DNA of 25,828 nt from SYHX01 sp049317645. GTDB lineage: Bacteria > Bacteroidota > Bacteroidia > UBA7662. This document shows, piece after piece, positions 16,066 through 22,322 of the stretch (the first letter of the stretch is position 1; every line of letters starts with the position of its first letter). The stretch is taken from assembly GCA_049317645.1 (NCBI GenBank), contig JBMOHV010000022.1:1-25828 (forward strand). The letters run 5' to 3'. The notes below the pieces were generated by a model. The model had not been told where the DNA came from. It did not search any database and worked only from the letters and a program-made list of their open reading frames with translations. A program made the translations under genes and the position numbers.

Positions 16066-16485
16066 TTAGGGGGCGGGCCGCTGAGCGTGTGCTAAGATAG
16101 TATCAAAATGAGCCTTGCTCAAGGGAACAACCGACAAGCGGGTATGGGTTAACAGGGGCAATCCGAGCAGGGCCGGATCGCTTTTCATTTCCTGCAAGGT
16201 AACGGGCCTTTGGAGGGCTTGGAAGGGGCGGACTTTGACCGCTACCCAGGGCTCATCCGGGCCCGCGGTGGGGTCCGGAAAGGAGGCCGAATCGATCTCC
16301 ATGATGCCTACCACCGCTTTTTGGGTCACGCTATGGTAAAAAAGCGCTTGATCGCCCTTTTGCATGGCTTTGAGATTCAGTTTGGCCTGGTGATTGCGTA
16401 CCCCATCCCAGGTTCCTACCTTTTCCCGGCATAAATCACCCCACGCGTAGGTTTCGGGTTCCGATTTGAGTAACCAATAAGCCAA
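16066..16485 (-). CDS. EVE-domain protein (PUA-like fold)
   Basis: A 139-aa single-domain protein beginning (M)AYWLLKSEPETYAWGDL, followed by GTWDGVRNHQAK, ALFYHS and VVGIMEI. These are the hallmarks of the EVE family, related to thymocyte nuclear protein 1. EVE domains are PUA-like and are thought to bind modified bases in DNA or RNA; the target here is unknown. The start is TTG 16485: upstream in-frame codons offer no ATG, and the family N terminus begins exactly here. It is the first gene of the pyrR-pyrB-rfbA-galE run, with one base separating it from pyrR. Confidence 0.9.
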   Translation of the reverse strand: MAYWLLKSEPETYAWGDLCREKVGTWDGVRNHQAKLNLKAMQKGDQALFYHSVTQKAVVGIMEIDSASFPDPTAGPDEPWVAVKVRPFQALQRPVTLQEMKSDPALLGLPLLTHTRLSVVPLSKAHFDTILAHAQRPAP

Positions 16486-16536
16486 GGTGAGATTTTCAGG
16501 ATTTTGAATCCTAAATTTAAGGCATAATCCGCGCCC
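16486..16536. promoter_or_regulatory. Divergent promoter region between the EVE gene and xseB
   Basis: This AT-rich 51-base gap is the only place for promoters of the EVE-pyrR-pyrB run and of xseB. It holds a perfect small palindrome, GGATT-TTG-AATCC (16499-16511), immediately followed by TAAATTTA (16512-16519). The latter matches TAnnTTTG at seven of eight positions on each strand. No -33 element is convincing. Confidence 0.35.
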
Positions 16537-16773
16537 ATGCCTCGTTCAACCCCCAAGGAATCCGTGAACGCCCCCGATGCGGGCGGCCCAGGTGCCTTCT
16601 CGCAACGCATGAACCGCGCACGGCATTGGGTTGAACAGATGGAAAGGCAGACCGAGGACCTGGACCAGGCCATGGAGGCGTATCGTCAGGCCATGGAGGA
16701 CTTGGATTGGTGCAGGGAATACCTACGCAAGGCTCGTTTGCAAGTGGAGGCCTTGGTCAAAAGCCCGGATTAA
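16537..16773 (+). CDS. xseB: Exodeoxyribonuclease VII small subunit
   Basis: A short helical protein of 78 aa. After a poorly conserved N terminus of about 20 residues, it shows the XseB pattern: a first helix (FSQRMNRARHWVEQME), then LDQAMEAYRQAMEDLDWC and KARLQVEAL, matching the family's L-E-x-A-x-x-x-Y-x-x-G/A heptad helices. XseB binds XseA to form exonuclease VII, which degrades single-stranded DNA. xseA is not adjacent, unlike in many genomes. Its TAA overlaps the stop of the convergent GH3 gene (16770-16773). Confidence 0.75.
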   Translation: MPRSTPKESVNAPDAGGPGAFSQRMNRARHWVEQMERQTEDLDQAMEAYRQAMEDLDWCREYLRKARLQVEALVKSPD

Positions 16774-18338
16774 AGGGGCAACGAGGCCGGCTGAATATCT
16801 TGGACAAAGGCCAACCAGGATTCGGCGTATTTGCCTTTGAGAACCCGCGGGAATTTATTTTGCCCCCCCATTTTGTTGAGGGTATTCATCCATTGCAGGG
16901 GCACTTCTTCGGAGAGGATGACGATTTCCATGATACGCAAGGCGTGCCGTCTTTCCACATCGTAGTCGTCGTTCAAACCCCGAAGAATGGCATCCAGTTT
17001 GAACAGCAGGTCCACTTGCCGTTCCCGCGCTTGGGCGACTTGCTCCTTGGCCACCGACAAATACCAACGATGCCCGTAGCCCCCGTTCGTTGACAACCCC
17101 ATGACGGCGCATTCGCCTAATGTAAGGTCTTCATCATGAGCTAGTTTGAGACATCCTTCGTTGATATTCTCCATCGAAAGATGCTCACCACACAGGCTCA
17201 AAAAATGTTTAATTCTTCCTGTGATACGGATTTCCAAATGGGCCAGATCCTCAAAGCGAATGGTATCACCAATTAAATAGCGCCACGCACCGGAACAGGT
17301 GGAAATGAGGAGGGCATAATCTTGATGCGCTTGAACTTGGTCAAGGGGAATGGCCTTTGCTTCCGGCCGAACATTACCATCTTCATCAAAATGTATATCG
17401 TCAAAAGGAATGAATTCGAAATAGATTCCGTTGTTAAGACTTAGCCGCATGCCTTTGCGTTCCGGCGCTATCCGCGTATCGTAAGCCAAAAATCCTTCGG
17501 AAGCCAAATACGTTTCGATCAAGGATAGGGGTTTGGCGCATAAGCGGTCCAAGGCAGGCATGTAGGGGTCGATGGCTACGCCACCGTAGGCAAAAACCTG
17601 AAGATTTGGCCAGATATCGTGGATGGACTTTACCCCGTAATGATGGACGATTCGCTCAAACAACAATTGCATCCAGGAAGGTATCCCGGTGACCCCCCAA
17701 ATATCCCAATTTTTGGCTTGGAGGGTGATTTCTTGGATTTTTTGCTCCCAATCTTTGATCCGTGCTATCCGATCACCCGGCTTGAAAAAAGGGGTAAACC
17801 ACAGGGGAATCTTGGAGGTATTGATGCCGCTGAGGTCACCATAATAATAATGCCCCGAATGATTTAGGCTGGCCGAACCACCCAGGACCAAAATGCCTTT
17901 TTCGAAAAGCTCGCTGGGAAAGTTAAAGCGAGACAAAACCAACAATTGTTTTAGGTAAGTCCGGCGCATGGACTTGATCATATCACCCGAAACAGGAATG
18001 TACTTGCTGGCGGCTTCGGAGGTTCCGCTGCTCAGGGCAAAGTACTTGATTTTGCCAGGCCAAGTGATGTTGGACTTGCCTTCGTGATACCGCTTCCACC
18101 AACGTTCGTTGATGGCATTGTAATCGTGAATGGGCAGGCGACGGCTAAACTCATCCAGCATGTGGCCGGAGTCCAAAATGGAAGAGAAACCGTAATAACG
18201 ACCGATATCCGTCTGCCGGGCCTTGCGAAGCAAGCGGGCCAGGACCAACTTTTGTTGGAGTCTGGGGCTTAAAATATTGAATTGAAGGGCCTTCCCTGCT
18301 TGAAGGGTGCGTTTGAAGAGGGTCCCAAGCAGTGCCAT
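16770..18338 (-). CDS. GH3-family acyl-adenylate-forming enzyme
   Basis: A 522-aa bacterial GH3 protein, related to plant GH3 enzymes that adenylate an acid and conjugate it to an amino acid. Visible motifs are the ATP-binding SSGTSEAASKYIPVS (103-117), the YLASEG motif (plant YxSSE equivalent) and WRYLIGDTIRF, a GDT/V-type motif. GH3 proteins are widespread in Bacteroidota with unknown substrates. It starts three bases after pyrE and is probably co-transcribed with it. Its stop overlaps that of xseB. Nothing in the neighbourhood names the acid or amine partner. Confidence 0.9.
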   Translation of the reverse strand: MALLGTLFKRTLQAGKALQFNILSPRLQQKLVLARLLRKARQTDIGRYYGFSSILDSGHMLDEFSRRLPIHDYNAINERWWKRYHEGKSNITWPGKIKYFALSSGTSEAASKYIPVSGDMIKSMRRTYLKQLLVLSRFNFPSELFEKGILVLGGSASLNHSGHYYYGDLSGINTSKIPLWFTPFFKPGDRIARIKDWEQKIQEITLQAKNWDIWGVTGIPSWMQLLFERIVHHYGVKSIHDIWPNLQVFAYGGVAIDPYMPALDRLCAKPLSLIETYLASEGFLAYDTRIAPERKGMRLSLNNGIYFEFIPFDDIHFDEDGNVRPEAKAIPLDQVQAHQDYALLISTCSGAWRYLIGDTIRFEDLAHLEIRITGRIKHFLSLCGEHLSMENINEGCLKLAHDEDLTLGECAVMGLSTNGGYGHRWYLSVAKEQVAQARERQVDLLFKLDAILRGLNDDYDVERRHALRIMEIVILSEEVPLQWMNTLNKMGGQNKFPRVLKGKYAESWLAFVQDIQPASLPL

Positions 18339-18341
18339 CTT

Positions 18342-18995
18342 TTAGGGAATTATGGAGTCTGCTGTCCAGGATTCTGGATGGGTTCGCCAAGCCTCCAGGG
18401 AGGTGAGGGCATCCGAAGAGAGGTAGCCCTGGTCAACGGCTGCCTCCAAGAGGTCGGAATAGGAGCAAAGGCTGATGGAACGAAAACCGGCCTCCTCAAA
18501 GCGCTGGTCGGCGATGGGAAAACCATACGTAAAAATGCTCATAACACACAAAACAGCCAGGCCCTCATTGCGCAATGTTTCGGCCGCTTGCAGGGAACTC
18601 TGTCCGGTGGAAATTAAATCTTCGATGAGGACGGTTCGGGACCCCGGTTCGGCTCGGCCTTCAACGAGGCTGCGGGTACCGTGCTCCTTGGCTTTGGCGC
18701 GAACGTACGCAAAAGGCAGACCCAATTGTTCGGCCACCAGGACCCCTTGGGGAATGCCAGCGGTGGCTACTCCGGTGATCAAATCACATCGACCGAAGGT
18801 GGCCGTTATTCGATCGGCTAATTGCTGCCGGATGAACGTACGGTATTTGGGATAGGATAAGGTGACCCGGTTATCGCAATAGATGGGGGACAACCAACCC
18901 GAGGCCCACCGAAACGGTTGGGAAGGTGAAAACTTCACAGCTTTGGATTCTAACAATATCTTCGCAACGGCCAAAGCGGTTTCTTTCATGTCCAT
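18342..18995 (-). CDS. pyrE: Orotate phosphoribosyltransferase
   Basis: PyrE forms OMP from orotate and PRPP. The 217-aa protein shows FRWASGWLSPIYCDNR (28-43), ITGVATAGIPQG, the lysine-rich catalytic loop VRAKAKEHGT, and the PRPP motif VLIEDLISTGQSS (122-134). Two start codons are possible: ATG 18995 (MDMKET) or ATG 18989 (MKET). Either overlaps or abuts the divergent NUDIX start, so there is no true intergenic space. A TAATTTTG match lies on the minus strand at 19000-19007, inside the NUDIX gene. GH3 follows after three bases. Confidence 0.97.
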   Translation of the reverse strand: MDMKETALAVAKILLESKAVKFSPSQPFRWASGWLSPIYCDNRVTLSYPKYRTFIRQQLADRITATFGRCDLITGVATAGIPQGVLVAEQLGLPFAYVRAKAKEHGTRSLVEGRAEPGSRTVLIEDLISTGQSSLQAAETLRNEGLAVLCVMSIFTYGFPIADQRFEEAGFRSISLCSYSDLLEAAVDQGYLSSDALTSLEAWRTHPESWTADSIIP

Positions 18996-19692
18996 GACTC
19001 AAAATTACTTGTTTTTTTGCCAGGACGTTCCTGTTGGACTTCGAAGTCCCCGTCCTGGAGAGTCGGTTCAGGGGGTTGAGGAGGTCTGGAATGGGATCCA
19101 AGGCATCTTGCACAGCCAAGAAAAAACCTTGCATAGCCAAGAAAAAACCTTGCCTAGCCAAGAAAAAACCAGCGAATCTTCGGGTTTTTGGACTGCCCGC
19201 GATGTGGTTACGGAAGATCAAGAAGGAATGTGGGCCGACTTGATGCAGCGATGTTGGTTGCTGGAGGCCGGTGGGGGACTAATCTACAGTGAAAATCAGA
19301 TGTTATGGATTCTTCGACACGGTCGATGGGATCTGCCCAAGGGCAAAGCCGAGCCCGGCGAAACCATGCTGGAAACAGCCATCCGGGAATGTGTTGAGGA
19401 ATGTGGGCTGGTTGATTTGACACCTTTGGATTCTTATAACAAATTGGAAACCAATCATTTGTATCTTTACAAAGGCCACGTCGCCTGGAAGCGAAGCCAT
19501 TGGTTCACCATGACCTGTCCAATGGATCGCAACCAGCAGCTCCATCCCCAAATCGAGGAAGGCATTACCGAAGTCCGTTGGATGTCACCCGAGGAGGTGC
19601 AATCGGTTGCCTTGCCGGGGACCTACCCTTCGGTCCGTAGCCTGCTGCTAGGGGCCGACCCGGGATACCTCAAAGGCTTGGGTCGGTTTTGA
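18994..19692 (+). CDS. NUDIX hydrolase
   Basis: A 232-aa NUDIX protein. An N-terminal region begins MTQNYLFFCQDVPVGL, similar in shape to the start of Bacteroidota NUDIX proteins found beside pyrE. A linker follows with three copies of LHSQEKT (39-59), then the NUDIX fold. The NUDIX box runs from Gly117 through Glu123, Arg131, Glu132, Glu135, Glu136 and Gly138; the residue after RE is Cys, slightly off consensus. The RWDLPKGKAEPGE motif suggests a nucleoside-diphosphate-linked substrate, not identifiable further. Start ATG 18994 was chosen over 18988 and the longer frame from 18883, which runs through pyrE. Its 3' end overlaps coaD by 23 bases. Confidence 0.88.
   Translation: MTQNYLFFCQDVPVGLRSPRPGESVQGVEEVWNGIQGILHSQEKTLHSQEKTLPSQEKTSESSGFWTARDVVTEDQEGMWADLMQRCWLLEAGGGLIYSENQMLWILRHGRWDLPKGKAEPGETMLETAIRECVEECGLVDLTPLDSYNKLETNHLYLYKGHVAWKRSHWFTMTCPMDRNQQLHPQIEEGITEVRWMSPEEVQSVALPGTYPSVRSLLLGADPGYLKGLGRF
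19000..19007 (-). promoter_or_regulatory. Candidate -7 element for pyrE, inside the NUDIX gene
   Basis: On the minus strand this reads TAATTTTG, a full TAnnTTTG match only five bases before the pyrE ATG at 18995. A transcript from it would be leaderless or start between the two candidate ATGs. No TTG is present at the -33 distance. Confidence 0.3.
19108..19170 (+). repeat. 21-bp in-frame tandem repeat, three copies, in the NUDIX linker
   Basis: Units 19108-19128, 19129-19149 and 19150-19170 are near-identical, differing at the bases that give His/His/Pro at the second codon. Each encodes L-(H/P)-S-Q-E-K-T. The array separates the N-terminal region from the catalytic domain. Confidence 0.95.
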
Positions 19693-20161
19693 GAGCCGAG
19701 ATACCCCTGGCGACAACGGCGGGTACCAAGGGAGCTGGATTGCCCCCGTGCAATACAATATCGCGGACCACGGAGGAAGAAACCGCCTGCAATCCTGGGT
19801 CGCAGACCAAAAAAAACGTCTCAACCCCAAAAAGATCCCGGTTCAATTGGGCAATGCTCTTTTCGTTCTCAAAATCGAGGGTGTTGCGCAGGCCCCGAAC
19901 AATGAAGGAGGCTCCGATTTCCTGACAAAAACGAGCCGTCAAATCTTCGTAGGTCAGGACCTGAATGCGACTATCTCCAGCCAGCAATTCCTGCAACCAT
20001 CGCAATCGGGTGGCCAAGTCAAAAAGGTATTTTTTGTCGCTGTTATGTCCAACGGCGACCACCATACGATCAAAATGCACGAGGGAACGCTGGATGAGGT
20101 CCAAATGCCCCAGGGTAATGGGGTCAAAGGACCCGGGAAACAAGGCGGTGCGTGGGCTCAT
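19670..20161 (-). CDS. coaD: Phosphopantetheine adenylyltransferase
   Basis: CoaD transfers AMP from ATP to 4'-phosphopantetheine, the penultimate step of coenzyme A synthesis. The 163-aa protein has the nucleotidyltransferase motif PGSFDPITLGH (9-19), the FIVRGLRNTLDFENE segment and VSSSVVR (127-133), which is the ISSSxVR signature. Length is normal. It is the last gene of the unit after rsmD, with a 60-base gap. Its 3' end overlaps the convergent NUDIX gene by 23 bases. Confidence 0.97.
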   Translation of the reverse strand: MSPRTALFPGSFDPITLGHLDLIQRSLVHFDRMVVAVGHNSDKKYLFDLATRLRWLQELLAGDSRIQVLTYEDLTARFCQEIGASFIVRGLRNTLDFENEKSIAQLNRDLFGVETFFLVCDPGLQAVSSSVVRDIVLHGGNPAPLVPAVVARGISALKTDPSL

Positions 20162-20221
20162 GGTCGGAGGGTGGGGGCTGAGGGGAACTTAGATGCAGGG
20201 AGGAGGCCACCTAATGGGAGG
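20162..20221 (-). other. 60-base gap between rsmD and coaD
   Basis: This purine-rich gap (as read on the plus strand) is the largest within the 22226-19670 unit. I see no promoter match, hairpin or small open frame in it. Confidence 0.5.
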
Positions 20222-20779
20222 CTAGTCGTTTTCAAAAATACAAAAACGACTGAGACCGTAGGTTAGTTCATGCTGCGCTTGGTTGCGAAGGCTAAAGCGT
20301 CGGTAATTAAGGGCATGCTCAACAACGAGCAATCCCCCAGAAATCAGCAATCCCCCTTCCAGAATGCGCTCAACCAATCCTTCTTGGCGGGCATCCCCGT
20401 AGGGAGGGTCGGCCAAAATCAATCCAAAAGGCTGCCCTCCAAAACTGGACAAGGAGAGGGGCCGGTCATTGGGCGTGAGGAGGTCCGCCTGAACGACGCT
20501 CCAACGCGGGTCGCTTGAACGATCGCGCAGGCTGTTTAGATGCCGAAGAGCCGCTGGATGCCGGTCCACACTCATCAATCGACGGGCACCCCGGTTCAGA
20601 CAGGCCAAACCCAGGCTACCTGTGCCCGCAAAAAGGTCCAGAACATCGGTTTCATTCCAATCCAATCGCGTATTCAAGTGATTGACCAGGCCCGATACAG
20701 CTTTGGCCGTTGTGGGCCGAACCACCCATTCGTTGGACTTGGCGCCGACGATGGGTTGTCTTCGGCCTTTTTCCTTCAT
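20222..20779 (-). CDS. rsmD: 16S rRNA (guanine-966-N2)-methyltransferase RsmD
   Basis: This is a class I SAM-dependent methyltransferase of 185 aa. It has the VRPTTAKAVSGLVN segment typical of RsmD (RPTxxxxxExLFN), the SAM loop DLFAGTGSLG (48-57), VDRHPAAL and the catalytic motif DPPY (124-127). The frame extends to ATG 20821, but ATG 20779 is preferred because it forms a four-base ATGA overlap with the DUF3822-like stop and gives the short basic start seen in the family. The N-terminal RIIxGxxKGR stretch is shortened here. It is followed by coaD, a pairing common in bacteria. Confidence 0.93.
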   Translation of the reverse strand: MKEKGRRQPIVGAKSNEWVVRPTTAKAVSGLVNHLNTRLDWNETDVLDLFAGTGSLGLACLNRGARRLMSVDRHPAALRHLNSLRDRSSDPRWSVVQADLLTPNDRPLSLSSFGGQPFGLILADPPYGDARQEGLVERILEGGLLISGGLLVVEHALNYRRFSLRNQAQHELTYGLSRFCIFEND

Positions 20780-21678
20780 TCGCAGGCCGCCTGCCATAGA
20801 CGCAGGCCTTCTTGGAGGCATTCAAGCCGTTCCATCGCCCCCTCACTCGCCCCCTCACTCGCCCCCTCGTTCCCCACGGCTATAACTTGTTCAAAAGCGC
20901 CCTCCAAGGCGGCGCGCAATTCGGGGTCCTCGGTTATAGGGCCCGCTAAATGCAAAACGCTCGCCCCGTGTTCTTCTTTTTGACGCAGCAGGTGAAAGAG
21001 GATGTCGTGCGGATGGCTGATAAGGTAGCGGCCGTGATGGCAAAGCTTATGGGGTTCTATGACCCAAATGGAGGCATCCCGCTGACCGATAAGCAGGGCG
21101 ATATGACGGGTTTTGGAATCCGATGCAGCGATCCGATGCTGCCAAAAAGCCGTCCAAAGGACCGAGGAACTGTACACGGGGCCCAGGGTCGGGTTCTGGG
21201 CCAAAGCCTGGTGCCAGGGTTGGGGCAAGGCAAAGATTTGGACCGCCTGAAAGGCCGGCCACGCCTGCCAGCCAAGAGCCTCCCCTCCGAGTGGACCGCA
21301 AACCGATTCAAAGAGGGGCAGAAGACCGGGTATCTGTTCAGGGTCCTGGATCAAGCCTTTGCGCTCGCTCCCCCAACCCCATTCCGAAACCAAACCGAGG
21401 GGCATCCAGGTACTGCGAGGAAAATCCGCGACCCAAGCCTCCCAACGGGGTCCTTGTTGAATCAACGCATCGAAATAGGCCAAGGCCTGATCAGGGCGGG
21501 CGGTATCCCGCTCTGGGAGCACATCTTCGGTTTCTGAGGACCGATAAGCGCGGAGTGATTCAGGTAGAAGGAGACCCTGAGGGGGTAATTCCAAGCGTTG
21601 CCAAGGGGGACCGGCGTACAATTCGTCATCCAGTCCCCAAAGACATGGATGCGGAAGGGAGGGAGGGTGTTCCGCCAA
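20776..21678 (-). CDS. DUF3822-like protein
   Basis: A 300-aa protein that I place in DUF3822 mainly by position (directly before rsmD, as in many Bacteroidota). Weak internal likeness also supports this: RHIALLIGQRDASIWVIEPHKL followed by a region resembling the family's second half-domain, and VLHLAGPITEDPEL. The function is unknown; the fold is thought to resemble actin-like ATPases, but I cannot show nucleotide-binding motifs. It starts at TTG 21678, with no in-frame ATG nearby and an in-frame stop at 21700-21702. Near the C terminus (271-281) there is a GASEGASEGA stretch from a 12-bp repeat. The protein is unusually rich in Trp and Pro. Confidence 0.62.
   Translation of the reverse strand: MAEHPPSLPHPCLWGLDDELYAGPPWQRLELPPQGLLLPESLRAYRSSETEDVLPERDTARPDQALAYFDALIQQGPRWEAWVADFPRSTWMPLGLVSEWGWGSERKGLIQDPEQIPGLLPLFESVCGPLGGEALGWQAWPAFQAVQIFALPQPWHQALAQNPTLGPVYSSSVLWTAFWQHRIAASDSKTRHIALLIGQRDASIWVIEPHKLCHHGRYLISHPHDILFHLLRQKEEHGASVLHLAGPITEDPELRAALEGAFEQVIAVGNEGASEGASEGAMERLECLQEGLRLWQAACE
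20835..20868 (-). repeat. 12-bp tandem repeat (about 2.8 copies) in the DUF3822-like gene
   Basis: On the plus strand the unit is TCGCCCCCTCAC, at 20835-20846 and 20847-20858, with a third partial copy at 20859-20868. It encodes the repeated Gly-Ala-Ser-Glu block near the protein's C terminus. Confidence 0.9.
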
Positions 21679-21689
21679 CCAAAAAGGGC

Positions 21690-22226
21690 TTATTCCCAGT
21701 TACCGCTCAAATTCGCGTCGACCATGGAGCCGACCCGGAGGACTTTGCGGGTGTCGAAGGGAGCTGAATCTTCCACCTCAAAAACGTTGAGCTCCAGGTT
21801 GCTTTTTTTGACTTTGCCGGCCCGCAGAATGAATCGTGCGGTATCGGCATAGGGAACATAAGGCAAGGAGTCAATGGGGTAGTTTTTGAAAAGAGAATCG
21901 GCTACTGAAATCAAGATGGTTTCGTAGCGAATCCCACGACGGATATCCGCCGAATCATCGGGGTTGCCGATGACTTTGGTGATTTTCATCTTCCCGTTCT
22001 TGGTGAATTGTAGGAGTTTTTCCCAGGTATCGGCAAATTCACCGTTGTTTTCACGGTAGGTAACTTGGGCCGTACGGATTTGCTTGAGCCGTTCAATAAC
22101 GGCCGCGTAGCGGAGGTCCCGCTCCTTTTCGAAACGCAAAGGTTTGGCCACGGTTTCGATGGTTTCGTAGGTGAGCCAAACAATCAGACCCAGGAGAACG
22201 AGTTTGAGGATGTTTTGGAGGTTCAT
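21690..22226 (-). CDS. Membrane-anchored hypothetical protein
   Basis: A 178-aa protein of unknown function. It has an N-terminal membrane anchor (about residues 4-20), then a charged helical stretch containing PLRFEKERDLRYAAVIERL and KQIRTAQVTYRENNGEFAD. This pattern recurs in uncharacterised Bacteroidota proteins and loosely resembles the pilin-like start of pseudopilins followed by a periplasmic domain. ATG 22226 was chosen; the open frame to 22562 runs antisense through the MerR gene and is not credible. It is the first gene of the DUF3822-rsmD-coaD unit, 11 bases before the DUF3822-like start. Confidence 0.72.
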   Translation of the reverse strand: MNLQNILKLVLLGLIVWLTYETIETVAKPLRFEKERDLRYAAVIERLKQIRTAQVTYRENNGEFADTWEKLLQFTKNGKMKITKVIGNPDDSADIRRGIRYETILISVADSLFKNYPIDSLPYVPYADTARFILRAGKVKKSNLELNVFEVEDSAPFDTRKVLRVGSMVDANLSGNWE

Positions 22227-22229
22227 AAA

Positions 22230-22322
22230 GCAGATTTGCTCTGCAATATTACCAACAACCCCTTGAATTCGGGTTTGCCCTCGTGTAAACATTTTGCCTC
22301 CCACGGTGTTGGTATTTTGGAA
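22230..22322. promoter_or_regulatory. Divergent control region between the hypothetical gene and the CarH-like regulator
   Basis: This region lies in the 96-base gap and should hold both promoters. Visible elements are GCAGA-TTTGC-TCTGC (22230-22244), and an inverted pair TACCAACAACC (22250-22260) and GGTGTTGGTA (22305-22314), one copy near each gene. Either could be an operator for the MerR-type protein. TAATATTG on the minus strand is a seven-of-eight -7 match. Confidence 0.4.

Noticed and set aside
18883..18993. N-terminal extension of the NUDIX protein
   Set aside because: It runs antisense through the pyrE start; family similarity begins at about 18994.
19108..19170. Possible CRISPR-like array
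   Set aside because: The units are contiguous, have no spacers and stay in frame within a coding gene.
22065..22322. 86-residue N-terminal extension of the MerR-type regulator
   Set aside because: The extension overlaps the start of the divergent hypothetical gene and contains no conserved sequence; the MerR domain begins exactly at ATG 22323.
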